Positions 11,426 through 23,550 of a DNA stretch of 64,000 nucleotides are shown here, piece after piece. This stretch comes from Trichoplusia ni (taxonomy: Eukaryota > Arthropoda > Insecta > Lepidoptera > Noctuidae), in contig NC_039478.1 in assembly GCF_003590095.1 (NCBI RefSeq), positions 4,898,001-4,962,000 of the forward strand, given 5' to 3'. Within the stretch, counting starts at the first letter, position 1; each line of letters starts with the position of its first letter. Position numbers and translations under genes: made by a program. Under the pieces are notes generated by a model. The model was not told the DNA's origin. It saw only the letters and a list, made by a program, of their open reading frames with translations, and did no database searches.

Positions 11426-12244
11426 CTCGACATTGTCGTCAAACTCCAATCATCTGCAAACCTATTAAACCACACTTTTAACCCATGATTTAAAAGTAAA
11501 GCTTACCTTTTCCTTGGGTTTTAACAGAATTATTCATTGAAATATTCTTATTAATCTAATTATACCATTAACCTTACAAAAGTGTGTATGTACGAGGCTG
11601 AAAAGGAAATATTGCTTACAATCAATTATGCGGTTGGTTTTACCATAAAATAAACGCATTTTACACAATTAATAAATTCCTGCAATTAGTGGATAACACG
11701 AAGTCGTTAGCCTATGTCTGGGCATACGTACATAGGCTTTAATTTGATAATTAAGTTTATTATAATGCTATTTGTTATAATAATTGCGGAATATAAATGT
11801 TTGTAATTTTACGCGGAGTTTTGAGATTCAAGTCTATAATGAAAGATAATTAAAGGACCTATGTCAGGGACTTAATTGCCGTTTAAAAGTAACTATGGGA
11901 AGTATTTTTTCGAAGTATAAAACAAATTTCTTACGTAGTTCTCAAAGTGGCATAACTCTTTTATTTATGAACCGATTGACATGAAATATACTCAAAATTT
12001 TAACATCAGAGAAACAAAATTAGTTCATCGGACACAAACGAACAAACTAACAGACAAAATTGTGAAATACTGGTATTGTTCTGATTGGTACTGTGCACTA
12101 ATTGTTCCCGTACCCCCATAGCACCATTGAACTGCAATCCAAATCTATCCACGGCTAGAGAGAGATCAGGCGCAGGACACTCAATTTGACATGCCTTCGG
12201 TAACAAGGTAGCTATGATATTTATTTCTTTAACAGTCTAAAAGT

Positions 12245-12318
12245 TCAGTGCGTGGCTTCGGATTGAACTCGAGACCTCTGACTTGGCCGTTTTGGCACTA
12301 GGCTATCACTGCTTCAAT
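12245..12318 (-). mobile_element. Degenerate tRNA-type SINE head, minus strand
   Basis: Read on the minus strand, this has an A-box-like TAGCCTAGTGC and a B-box-like AGTTCAATCC at tRNA spacing, with the AGGTCTCGAG segment between them. It looks like a decayed SINE head. It is too diverged for a tRNA gene. Confidence 0.4.
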
Positions 12319-12422
12319 GATCTCAATCGCGATTATATTAAGCTACCGATGTTAATCACAAAATGATTACTTAGTAAATCTGCAAATGTCTTTACAGTAT
12401 GTACTTGAATATAGTCAAGAGT

Positions 12423-12546
12423 ACCGGCTGTTATTTACACACTTTTGACAATCGTTACGGGTAGTCAGAAGCGAGAAAGTCCGACCAGTCTGACTAACGG
12501 GCATCGTGTTGCCCAGGTAACTGGACTGAGGAGGTCAGATAGGTTC
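12423..12546 (+). mobile_element. 5S-type SINE, middle portion
   Basis: ACCGGCTGTTATTTACAC, a GACAATCGTTACGGGTAGTC segment, GGCATCGTGTTGCCCAGGTA and GGAGGTCAGATAGG match the central part of the full copy at 52624-52990 in the same order. It lies about 1 kb from the isolated head at 11271, so the two could be halves of one insertion that was later interrupted. Confidence 0.6.
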
Positions 12547-12825
12547 AGTACACCTATTAATAGTGTTTGTAATACAATACTGATAGGCATAGCAGTTAAT
12601 ATTTGGTTTCGTCTGGCATCGTGACAAATCGACTTGGTCAGGCGATCAATCTCAACTCTATGCAAATGTTACGAGTATGTATGATGGATGTACTATGAAT
12701 GTATGGCCGAGTCAAATTGCATGCATAATATTATGAAAGTTACACGGGATATTGTCTGTATTGCGCTATCTGTATATCGTGCATGTAATGTACCAGAAAA
12801 GGTACAGTTTCTAAGCTGTGTTCAT

Positions 12826-13085
12826 GTGACCACGATAAGATCACTGTGCGCGACGTGTCGCGAGTTCGATCTCCGTGAGAGACACGCATTTGTGTGATCC
12901 AAGATTACTTGGCCAAAGGTATGGTTCGAAAGCGTTGTTGATGAGACCACGCGACCAGCGACGTGTTTCGAGTTTGATCCCCCCGTGGGACACGCAATTG
13001 TATAACACGAATACTTGAACTGAGTCTGGGTGTTTGTGTGTATGTGATCTGAATTTTTCATTATTGTTTCATGCAACTTTTCTAC
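12826..13085 (+). mobile_element. Two adjacent tRNA-type SINE copies
   Basis: The first copy (about 12826-12915) contains GCGCGACGTGTCGCGAGTTC and a B box near 12862-12872. The second (about 12938-13085) contains GACGTGTTTCGAGTTTGATC, then the body GAGTCTGGGTGTTTGTG. Both match the family seen at 32874, 47494 and 52370. The first lacks most of its 3' body, so the second may have inserted into it or arisen by local duplication. Confidence 0.55.
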
Positions 13086-15595
13086 CATGAAATAGATTTG
13101 TTATACACATAAATTGGCCTAGATGATACCTCAGAACATGGCAAGTTAAATTTTACACATCCAATTAACTTACCCTTGCTTAAAAAGAATCAGATAATTA
13201 ATCAATTTATTACTCATCCTACGAAAAAGAATACTCGTAAAACCTACAATATAATATCATTGCTTTAATCCGATCAATTTGCTCGTTTCCCGTCGACGTC
13301 GAAACCGAAAAACAATAAATACGTTATTAATTTTAACAAAAACCTTTTGTTTGCGAGATAAAACAAAAATTACAATTCAATTACATTCGGGGATTGTTTA
13401 ACTTTTGCTTGAAATTCGACGATTTATAACATCCTGTGCAGCCGGAGTAAATATGATCGCTCAAACCACTTTTTCGACCAATTTGCCGTTTCGCATTGTG
13501 TTTTAAGTATGTAAAGAGAGTTTATTTTTGGATTTTGAGGTTATTTTTGTTAGCAGATATGAAGGTTTGTTGATTTCATTAATTTGCTACGGACAAAGAA
13601 TTCGGTACCTACCTTTTAGATAATATATAATAACAAGATATGAATAATTGAAAAATGTAAAAGTGATAACATTTATCCCATTCAAAGAAAACTATTTCAT
13701 TCAGTCAGCGTTTGTTAAAACATAAAATTCTAATTTAAAGCAAAGACACCGCATTCTGTATAATCCACCTTTACATTAAAAGTAAATCGAGAAATCATTG
13801 TCTGAGACTCAAATATGGCTGAAATATTAATTGACTAACACTTTGATGCATACACAAGTTGTGTTTACCAATAGAAGATGATTACAATTACATTTATTAT
13901 GAACTAGCCTTTGCCCGTGACTCCGACTAAGTCTTATAGCAACGAAGTTTGAAGTTTTTCTATCTTTTGTCTGATTCTTTCGGGAAAGTGAAGAACTGTT
14001 TTTCTAGGTAGATGTTTTCTGCTAGATAAAAAACCTCCGGAATAATTTAAAAGTCGAATCATCAAATACAGTTTTGATAAAACCAGATTTTAATATAGCT
14101 CAAATTGCCAACCCATTTCATCATAGATTGCAACTATAAAAACAATATTAAACGTCAAATTTTCGCACAACAATAAATCATAATAAAATTCCATCACATC
14201 ACTCAAACGCTAGACCTTAAGACTGCGATTAAACCAAAGATGAGCGAGGATGCGTAGCGAGGGATGTGTTTGTAAAGAAACAATATCGGATCGGTATATA
14301 TGGGTGTCTTTGTGCATGTGATTGAAACCGCTCGTGACACAAGATTTAAATTCCTTACTATGGGAGTCGTTTTTTTTAAGAGTATGAAATATTGCTTTCT
14401 TTACCTCGCTTTGATCTTCGATATGAAATTATTCCTATACTCTTAAGCATTTTGCCAATACAATAATTGGAATTTAATTCTAGTGACCTTGGGTGTACCG
14501 TACTGAATTTCCAATTATTTGGCAGGAAAAATACAAAAAATTTCATTTTAAGCTAATTTTCATTCATTCATCGGCCATTGTAAATAGCAGAATTGGGGCC
14601 CTGGTGGAAACAGCTCAGCGGACATCCTCGCACATCTCTAGTGTAAACGCAGCCTAACAGGAGTTGGTGAATGAACGAAATCGTGGGGTACGCAAGAGGA
14701 TTACTGCCTGTGGGTGGTAGACGTAAATCTCCTACGTCACTACGATATTATGAAATATTGCTGTTACATGGGGTTATTTATTTACAAAGTAGGTTTTTGT
14801 GATGTTTTTGCTTCATATTTTAGTTGAGTCTTTATTTTCAGGGGTCCGTTTTCGAAAGGTAAAAGCTAGATTTTATTTAAGTTCCGTTTGCTGTCACAAG
14901 GTTGTACTTCATGAGTCCGTGATATATGTACCTGAAAAGTTGCAATTTTCAGAGATAATTTATTTCTGTAACTGCTATTACAACAAATAAATATCGAGGT
15001 TAAGCAAAAGATACAGTCATAAATGTGACTCCCATTTTTGTAACAAGTTGGATTTCTTTTGTATATTAAAATTTGTACGGTATCCGCAGTATCGCTTGTC
15101 AGACTACCACCTTGACCGATTAAATTTTCCAAGCTTTATTGAAATAAGTCTTACTTAATTCACACAAATGACAGATGTGGATAAAAAATACTGTGGACCA
15201 GTAGAACCACTTGTCAGATTTATCTGAGAAAGCCAGACACTGTTTCCACGATTTTTTTAAGTATAAACAGTTATTAAGTGTATTTTTTCCTATAATTTTG
15301 AAGAGAAGTGCTAGAAACTTTAGATAGGTAATTTTCGGTCTGAGAGAATTTGGACTTGGAATTAGCGAAATAAGATGTAACAACAGAGAGAAACTCGAAT
15401 TACCAAATAATTAAACGCTAACGAATATATTAACGTGTTTTAAGGGTTGTCAGAAAACAAACCCTTTATGTACAGATAAATATTTTGGGAAATAATTGTT
15501 TTCTGAAAATAATCCTTGTCGGCAAAATATATTTTTTAACACAACTGCTCTAGTTGTGTTTATAAATAAAATTGTATGCAAAAATATTCGAAATT
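13086..15595. other. Gene-free AT-rich stretch
   Basis: No supported gene. A fragment near 13906-13960 (ACTAGCCTTTGCCCGTGACT) resembles the start of the repeat at 43817-43994. About 14283-14335 resembles a SINE 3' body (GGGTGTCTTTGTGCATGTGA). The remainder is unremarkable. Confidence 0.45.
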
Positions 15596-15596
15596 T

Positions 15597-15775
15597 AATA
15601 GGGATGATGACAATTTTTTCTTTCATTTTCCTTCTTGGAGATGTTTGTTGTTGATATGTGTTAGAATGTTGTTCAGAAACAGTAAATAATACGTGTCTCC
15701 TATTTTTTTTACTATCTAACTGAGGGATCTAACTAAAAGGATTCTTAATTTTTATACCCAGTCATCATCCCTAAT
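15597..15775. mobile_element. Short TIR element (TIR ATAGGGATGATGAC), 179 bp
   Basis: The left end AATAGGGATGATGACAATTT and the right end ACCCAGTCATCATCCCTAAT are inverted repeats. An internal segment near 15690-15735 (ACGTGTCTCC...ATCTAACTGAGGGA) is the reverse complement of 36910-36950 in the longer element at 36874-37191, so the two are copies of one non-autonomous family in opposite orientation. There is no coding capacity. Confidence 0.7.
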
Positions 15776-17569
15776 AGCATACCAAACTACTGATGAGGAA
15801 ATTTCAACCATCAATTCACCATATTTACTATTATATTACTGGTCGTATCAACCCTTTAAATATCTAGGATATTGCTAAAACGATCTTTTAATATCATTTT
15901 TCACATTTTAAATATCAGAAAAAGCTAAAAACAGTGGCGACCTAATCTTAAATAACGCTTCAGTATTAAGTCTTAACTCACGTTATTAAACATAGATCTT
16001 AAGCACAGTCCGGGCACGTGACATTATAAATAGGTCCTAACTTCGAAACAAGCCTATCATGGTAGAAAACATGTGATGAATCCCGTGAACAATTATTGTA
16101 AACAATAATTACAATAAACTTTGTTCAATTCAAATGGTTGTGTAAATTCAATGATTATACAATGTACGAGATACGTTTTATGTGTGTATTTGTAATGCGC
16201 GTGACTGTCAAACGATTTTAGGTGCAAGGAAGTAGACAAACACGTCTCTTAGTGTATAGGAGTCGACGATTAAAAAAAAACATTATTAATAAAGCCTCAT
16301 CGCTCGACACAAGTCTCTTCTCATATAGGTTTGATTATTGAGGATTAGTACCTATATTAAATAATCAAAGCCTTAACTCACTGCGGTGCAGTGCACAACA
16401 ATATTATAATATATTTTAAAATAATACAAACAAGTTTGAAAATTCACTTCAATTCACTTTGGTATTTTGCCTGCGTTATGATCAAACAATGCGGGTTCGA
16501 TCATAAAGCATGTAACCGCAATTGCCATGACATAAAAAACGACTTTTTGTCAACCCTACGACTGCCATACAGATCGTGTAAAATTTGTTACGCGTAATTA
16601 CATCTCGAGATAGGTCGTTAGGAGGGTTAAGTTACGCGACACGTTTGTACGACGCGTTCTAATTTGAAAAATGTTTAGCCGTTTTTTTATTCATGACGTG
16701 ATGCGTATGCGTCAACGTATCGAATATGAGTAGGACACTGGGTGAGGGATCGGTCTAACCTTTGAGGTTAAATTTATATATTTTTAAACTCAAAATCCAT
16801 GCGACCTCTTTTACTCATACCTGATTTGGTATTTTGCGGGAGAATCCTGGACCTTTTTGAAGCTCTACATTTTGGCAGAGGTGAATCAAGTCTTGAAGAA
16901 AAAAATAGACATACAAAAAAATGCAAAAAGTTAAATGAATTAAAAAAAATATGATTGAAATTGACTGATTTAAAAGAAAAATACTTACTTTTTTCTTCAA
17001 GGCTGGATTCACCTATGCCAAAATGTAGAACTCACGTGTCTGTATTTACATATCTAATAGGTATCTTATTTTATATCTTTTGTGCTGGTGTCTTTTTCCA
17101 TACGTTTAGACCTGAAAATAGATCTATTTGAATTTAAATCATATTTCTACTCTCAAAAACCATAAAACAACGTAGTATATCTTGCATTTCAATTTGTTTT
17201 ATTAGAAAGCCATATTGAATACTCACCTATGGCTAAGTTTGTCATATAAGGAGGTTAAATGAAAAATGTTCGCCAATAAAATTTACTACCATCTTCTCCA
17301 ATATGATTTTCTGAGAAACGTCGTGACTTCCTTGTGAATATTGAAATATGGAGTATATAACGTACGTATTAAATATTTGTACAATCACTGAATCCTACCT
17401 GGTATTGCTAGGGTGTGAATAAGAAAATCACTTAATAGTATTCAATCGTGACGAAAAATTGAATTTGAACTGTTTTTCTGGGCAGCGGGCCGTACTTAAT
17501 AATATACTTAATAGAAAACAATTTAAAAAATCACATTATGAGAATCAAAGGGTTTCTAGTCGAATCTTT
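15776..17569. other. Gene-free AT-rich stretch
   Basis: Nothing supportable is seen. The frames at 16391-16597 and 16815-17012 look random. Confidence 0.45.
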
Positions 17570-17647
17570 CGTCTCGCGACCCTACCGCTCATGATTAAGG
17601 ACTCCGGTCGGGTCCGGATAAATACGCGTGTTGCATTGCATCATTAA
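17570..17647 (+). repeat. Fragment of the palindromic MITE family
   Basis: TCGCGACCCTACCGCTCATG, GATTAAGGACTCCGGTCGGG and GGATAAATACGCGTG match the core and part of the right arm of the complete copy at 20301-20455. The left arm is not recognisable, and an internal stretch (AAACTAGTCGGGCTACCCC) is missing. Confidence 0.55.
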
Positions 17648-20300
17648 TTAACAATGTGTTTTACTTAATTATAATCATACAAAACTCTAAACACCTATAC
17701 AATTACTTTTATCCGAAATCAAAAATGGAAGTTACATACTCAATCTGAAATTATTTTTGAAGACAACAAAAAATATCACCAAGCTTATTTTGAATGAAAA
17801 CTGAAATGTTAGGGGAGCTTAAAGAGGAACCTATAAATAAATGAATAATAATAAACCTCGGAAATTAATATTCAACGAAAACTTGCCCTTAGGCTGATAA
17901 GGTCGCGAAGGTTCCAACATAAACAACTAGTTATTAAAGGTGGAGTAACTTTTGAAATCTCTGTCAAATTAAAGATTATGATGACTTTTTTGGGAAGTAA
18001 TCAATAATTATTACGCAGTTTGAATATTTATGATGAGTGCGAGAGGTTTTTTAATGACATTTTACACCCACCCGCTCAGGTGAACGCACAGGTAGCATTG
18101 TATGTTTTCAGAAATATAAGTAGCTCTACTTAATTTGCGACTAGATGGCTTTTCGTAAAAATTGTCAAAACAAAATGACTTTGAGATCAAACTTAAAAGC
18201 CAGTGAAATAAATTAGATAAAAACAAAAAGAAATGTTTCCCAATCAGCACGTACTATTAGATGCCAAAACATCTCCCTTCAAAAAAACTAACTTATGAAC
18301 TTACTAATAACTAACGAATGAGACTAAACTTACATTCGATACAGTTGCAAAAACATTAAAAACAACTTTCCCAAAAAAGAGCAAAACAATTTTAAAACGA
18401 AACATTCTTGTTATCATTTAAAACCGTCCAGGAAACAAAACACGCTTTATCACGTGTAAAAATTACCTGAAAACAGCATATTTTCATCCCTGGCCGTAGC
18501 AAATTAATTTTATTTAAGCAGAGGGTTTTTTTACTAAATTAAAAAATGGCCGTCATTGTATACACTGGAGCACAGTCGTTATCGCTTTATTAAGGGATTT
18601 CAAAACCTTCAGGTAGACAGAAAATGAGTTTTGACAAAACAGTTTTTATTACAAGAGCTCTTGAGACAAACATTTGCAGTACAGTCGCGATCTCGACAGT
18701 GGTATGAACGAATTACAAAGTTTTGTTATTATGAGAAAATTACAGTTTTTAGAGCCTACAAATTTTAATAAGTATTATGTGGAACCAGTGGCTGGTACTA
18801 TGGATCTTAAAACTGGTCTATGGCCAATTTGATATGAAAACGAGAACAATACGTACCTAAGTGCCACAACGGCAAAAATTTTACTTTAATTAGCCTCAGT
18901 CTCTATTCAGTACGGAAAGTGGTGTGAGCGAGAAAGCACACTGCAAGCGGTCACTGTCGTTCATTTTTTATCTGAAAACGACTTCCTCGTTAAGCATTTC
19001 AATCCTTTTGTCCTCAGACTCACGCCAAGCATTCGTCGATCCCACAAAAGCTTATCCTTTGGGATCAAAGTCGCAACACGACAGTGGTTTGGTGACCCCA
19101 ACCATTTGGCTATCCATCCCGACCCCCCCTTGCAATTACAGACTTACGAAGTGATGATAGGTATCCAGGGTTAACAAACCTTTTTAAAAGAAGGTTTTAT
19201 ACGCCTTAGCACATGTTTTCACAAAGTTCTGTGATCCATATCTGTCTAAACATTTCATTATCCACAAAGACATGTACGAGTATCTTTACTTAAATGTCTC
19301 TCGTTCCTCCCAATTCATTTATCACGTAGGCTTGACACCACTCAAAAAATTTATTTCCGCGTCTTAATGTGTCACTCAGGTTCCACAATAAATGGTTTCA
19401 GGGGATACAAAATATTTATAAGCCTGTATTGAATAAGATGATATTTTTGAATGCTAAATCCACATTGAAATTGAAACGGCGTCATTGATTCTGATAAAAG
19501 TGTTAACCTAAATTGAAATGGGACGATTGTTTTCGAACCTCAACCTTGAATACTTCCTTGGAAAAGTGAATATTATCCAGTATTTTGGGATGTCCTTTGA
19601 ACAAATTCTTATTCTTATTACTGTACGAGCAGTCGTTTTTTACCTCCGACGTAAAAAGAGGTAAAAGGTATAAGTGTAAGTGGTACCATATCTCCCGAAC
19701 TGAACGATTGAGCAACTTCAATTTAGTTTGTTTTGTATTAAAGATTAATTTTGTGTCATCTAAAAGTTTTCAAAACTTCTAATTTTATTTCGATCATTAA
19801 TAGAAATGTACGTCATCTTTATTGGGTGTCATATAAAACCAAACCTTAATAAAATATTCATACGAGTAAAACCGTACGATAATTACGGAATATACTGGTT
19901 GTCAGCGTCATATTCAGATAGTGCTCGTGAACCACTTAACCTAGTCAGTTCCGAGGCTCTGCTCACAAGAGCGCCGAATATGTAGTAGTGCGAATTATCT
20001 ATAAGTCCGTACAGACAGCGATAAAGTCCAGGATCAAAATCAAAAGTTTTTTTTGCAAGTATGCCGTTTTCCAGGCTCTTTTGAAAAAGTTATTATAGCT
20101 ATTCACTCTCGGTCACTATCAGATTTTTGCCAGTCTCATTTCAATAAATATATATATGTTAATTGCCTTTTCAGATAGTACGGCTAGACAAAGGCTTACT
20201 CCTACTTGTGCCATAAAACCTGGTCCACTGCCTTCCACATCCAGAAAAAACCAGCTGCCCTTATTTATTTTGATAGTAACTGTCGTGAGAATGATTCATT
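17648..20300. other. Gene-free stretch
   Basis: No gene is supported. A GTGTGAGCGAG...GCACACTGCAAGCGG segment near 18917-18960 may be another copy of the GTTGTGGGAGCGAG repeat. The rest is unassigned. Confidence 0.4.
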
Positions 20301-20455
20301 ATTAAATGATGTAACGGTTTACTCACGCGTATTTATCGGGGTAGCCCGACTAGCGATCCCGCCGCGTCTGCTCATGATTAAGGACTCCGGTTGGGTCCGA
20401 AACTAGTCGGGCTACCCCGATAAATACGCGTGAGTAAACCGTTACATCATTTAAT
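20301..20455. mobile_element. Palindromic MITE-like element, complete copy, 53-nt arms
   Basis: The left arm 20301-20353 (ATTAAATGATGTAACGGTTT...GCCCGACTAG) is mirrored by 20403-20455. I see no mismatch between the arms. The 49-nt core contains CGTCTGCTCATGATTAAGGA and CTCCGGTTGGGTCCG. Related copies are at 53476-53621 (complete), 35640-35790 (decayed), 7785-7862, 10724-10770 and 17570-17647 (fragments). Transcripts would fold into a hairpin. The outer flank TCGTGAGAATGATTC is shared, in inverse orientation, with the copy at 53.5 kb, so the true element boundary may lie outside these arms. Confidence 0.8.
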
Positions 20456-23304
20456 ACCCTTATTTAAGTAATCAGAAGGGCTTCATAACCATACTGCATA
20501 AACGGAATTAAAATACTTTAATGGAAAGTCCGAAGTCTGGTTGTCAAAGAAGGCTGTTGGTATATTAGAGTCCGTTAATCTCCATGGAAAAAAGCGGTAT
20601 TTGCTCTACAACCGAGCTTTTTTAAAACATGATATATACAGTATGATGTAATTAGCTCATTCACTATGAATACAGTGTGTTTGACATTTGAATTATAAAG
20701 CAATTTGTTTCTCTTAACTTGTGTTGTCAAAGGCACTGCAGAAAATAATGTTACTTTATTTTTGTCTAGTGCTTCAAAATATTTTCATAAATTGTTGTCT
20801 GAAGTTCTGTATAACAATTCGTTTATTCAGTTTTTGTAACCAACGTCTGTAGTACTGTATTCAATTTTGGAGTATAGAGTGGGACATATATAGGCTGGTA
20901 TTATAAATGAGTTTACCTAACATATCTAACTAGAAATTTAACAAATATCGATATTTATGATCATAAATTTCAAAATCGAATATTTTAATGCATTTCTCTA
21001 ACAAGCCGCCTCGGGGACTATTCTTAATTGGATTAGGTTTATGAAAGCAGAAAAACTCGACGCCATTTTTTTTAGGGTTGAACGTAAAAATTTAGTAAAA
21101 TCCGTTTCACCTGCTAAATTAGTTAAATTTAGACAAAAATACTTTCCCAATTATTTTCTAAAGTTCATTAAGCCTTTGTCCCGGTTTGGGAATATTTTTT
21201 AATTTACGAATAGGGAAAACTATTTTAAACTGGATAGTGATTAAAACTAATAGCTGAAAAGTTTTTAGTTTTTAGTGAAAACCACGGAAGGTATAATAAC
21301 TAATTATCGATAAATTAATAAGTTTATTTTAATCTTTATTGTTAAAGTAACATGATGAAGACAGAAACAGTAGGTAAACAAAAAAAAAATCATTAAACTG
21401 ACCTATACTTCAAGAATGTGTTGAAAATTTCGAAACTTACAAAATCCATAAAATGTCTGAAAAGTACAAAAACTCTTAAACTCTTTCCGCTTACACATGC
21501 AGATAAAGTAATACCATCTACATCCCTATAACTTCATATTTATGATTTACGCTTCGCGGATCCGAAGGGATAGGATACATTTAAACATTGTAAGTAAAAT
21601 GTATGCATTGCTGACCTTCGATAAGACTGCAAACATTCGCACGTGTACACACATAAAACGCTTTCGAACTTATTATGTCTGTTATCTGTACGTTTTATAT
21701 CTTTAATATTTCCCAGATTGGATATTTAGAATTAAAAAAAAACTTTATGTACATAATTCTACTGTACGAACACGTGTATGACTGTGCAAACATAAAGGGC
21801 TGGACCGATTTGAGTGATTTTTGCCATTTGGAAGTTTTAGATTTACAAATCAACTTTCAAGAACAAAGTTTGCCGGATCAATAAATAATAAAATAAATTA
21901 TTTTATAGGTATTAATAAAGATTAAAATCTTAAATTACATTTTTGTTATTGCATTGCACTTTCTGATTTTATTCTGACTGAAAACTGCAAAGTGGATTTC
22001 GTTATTGCAAGGGCGGTGGCAATCTTAACTATATTTTGTCGCCAATCCTCTCGTACTATGATATCGTATATAGATTACAATGATGATTTCATTTCATTTT
22101 CATTGGAATTTCCTACACAGGGATCAAATCCACTAAAAGATATATGCGACAAATAACCAATATTGCTTAGTCGTCTTTACTTAATTTAAATACTTTAACT
22201 TGTAAAACCTTATATCGATTATGAAAGCTCGTAAATACATAATTGAATAGTCATATTGACATAAAACAACCATCATTCATCATCACAAGCCATTTTCCTT
22301 CGCCCCAAAATAAAATTCCGAGAATCGAGGTGCAAAAAATCACAATCTTGTTCAACAATAAAGTTAAGTCCTAAAAGTAAGTTGGTGTCGACAAAAACCC
22401 TTATCATTATCCCCCGAAACCTTCCTTAACCTTTCCTTGCCCCCGAAATGAGGTTTTTATGTTTCTGCAGACGCCAATTTCATGACACGGGATCCTATTT
22501 GATCCTAATAAATAAATTATCCTTTATTAATTGTAGCTATCGCTGTTATGGTCTTAAATTTTATAAAGGAAAATGATTTAGGGATGAGCAAGTCAAAAAG
22601 GTAATTTTGTTAAGCATTGTAAAGTCTTTTTAATATCAACTTTGACTGGAAAGAGGATCTTGACAATGTTAAAGCGGAAATATGTATGGGAATGACATTC
22701 CTTTTCGACAACTGCCGTGATTTTGACTTATCATTGGAGCGATTCAATAGCGTTACCAATTCTAGATGTTTTCCTCCAGTGCTTCATTCATCACCGTCTC
22801 ATTAGACCAAAGATCCACAAGAAAGAAGACAAAAGACGCACACGAAAAATGTCGCTAAACTAAAATATAGAGCCCAGACGTCATATCAGTCATGACGTTA
22901 ATTAATTCTCGTGGGCGACCGATCAATGCTCATTCTAATATTTCATTCTTCAGACAACAATTGAATAGGGAATGTCATGACATATTCTGGGCCCATACCA
23001 TTTTCGGTTCATATTTCTCATAATGAATTTTCACCAAACAGATTTCTATTGTTTGCTCTCTTCCTTTGAATCGTCTCGTGGAAAACTTGAGAATGTGGGA
23101 TGTTGAAAATAGACGTTTTCATGTGGCTCGAAATGGTTGACACATTTCAAAAAAAAAAAAAAAAAAATTGATAATTTAGTAAATATTTTGGATTTAGAAT
23201 GTCACCACTGTTTATTTATTTATTTTTTTTACACTACAAACATTTTAATTTTATAATTAGTGTGTATATAATTATATTCCAGCTTTTTCTTATTTTTATT
23301 AATT
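20456..23304. other. Gene-free AT-rich stretch
   Basis: No supported gene or structured repeat. A poly-A run of about 18 occurs near 23150-23167. Confidence 0.45.
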
Positions 23305-23550
23305 AGTGATGTCACCGTTAGCCGGCTATAGCCGTTATACGTCAGCATCGGCTGGTGCTGAAAATCAGCGCTGGGGCTCTGACTTGTGTAGGGTCTTAGC
23401 ATTATGCTGAGCATCGGCCGTTTTGTGTTAATATGACGCATATTTTCCCCCTTTTATTTTCTATTTTAATTTATTTGGTTTTGTGTGTATGCGTCACTTT
23501 TTTAGCACAAATAAATATATTTTCTTTCTTTTTCTTTCTTTTCTATTTCT
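23305..23550 (+). repeat. Possible LINE 3'-UTR remnant
   Basis: This GC-richer island carries repeated GCATCGGC-type words, then AATAAATATATTTTCTTTCT and a (TTTC)n run, which looks like a retroelement 3' end with its poly(A) signal. No reverse-transcriptase sequence is preserved, so the assignment is tentative. Confidence 0.3.

Noticed and set aside
20206..20406. 66-residue plus-strand frame
   Set aside because: Its second half is the translated palindromic MITE; there is no start context or homologue.
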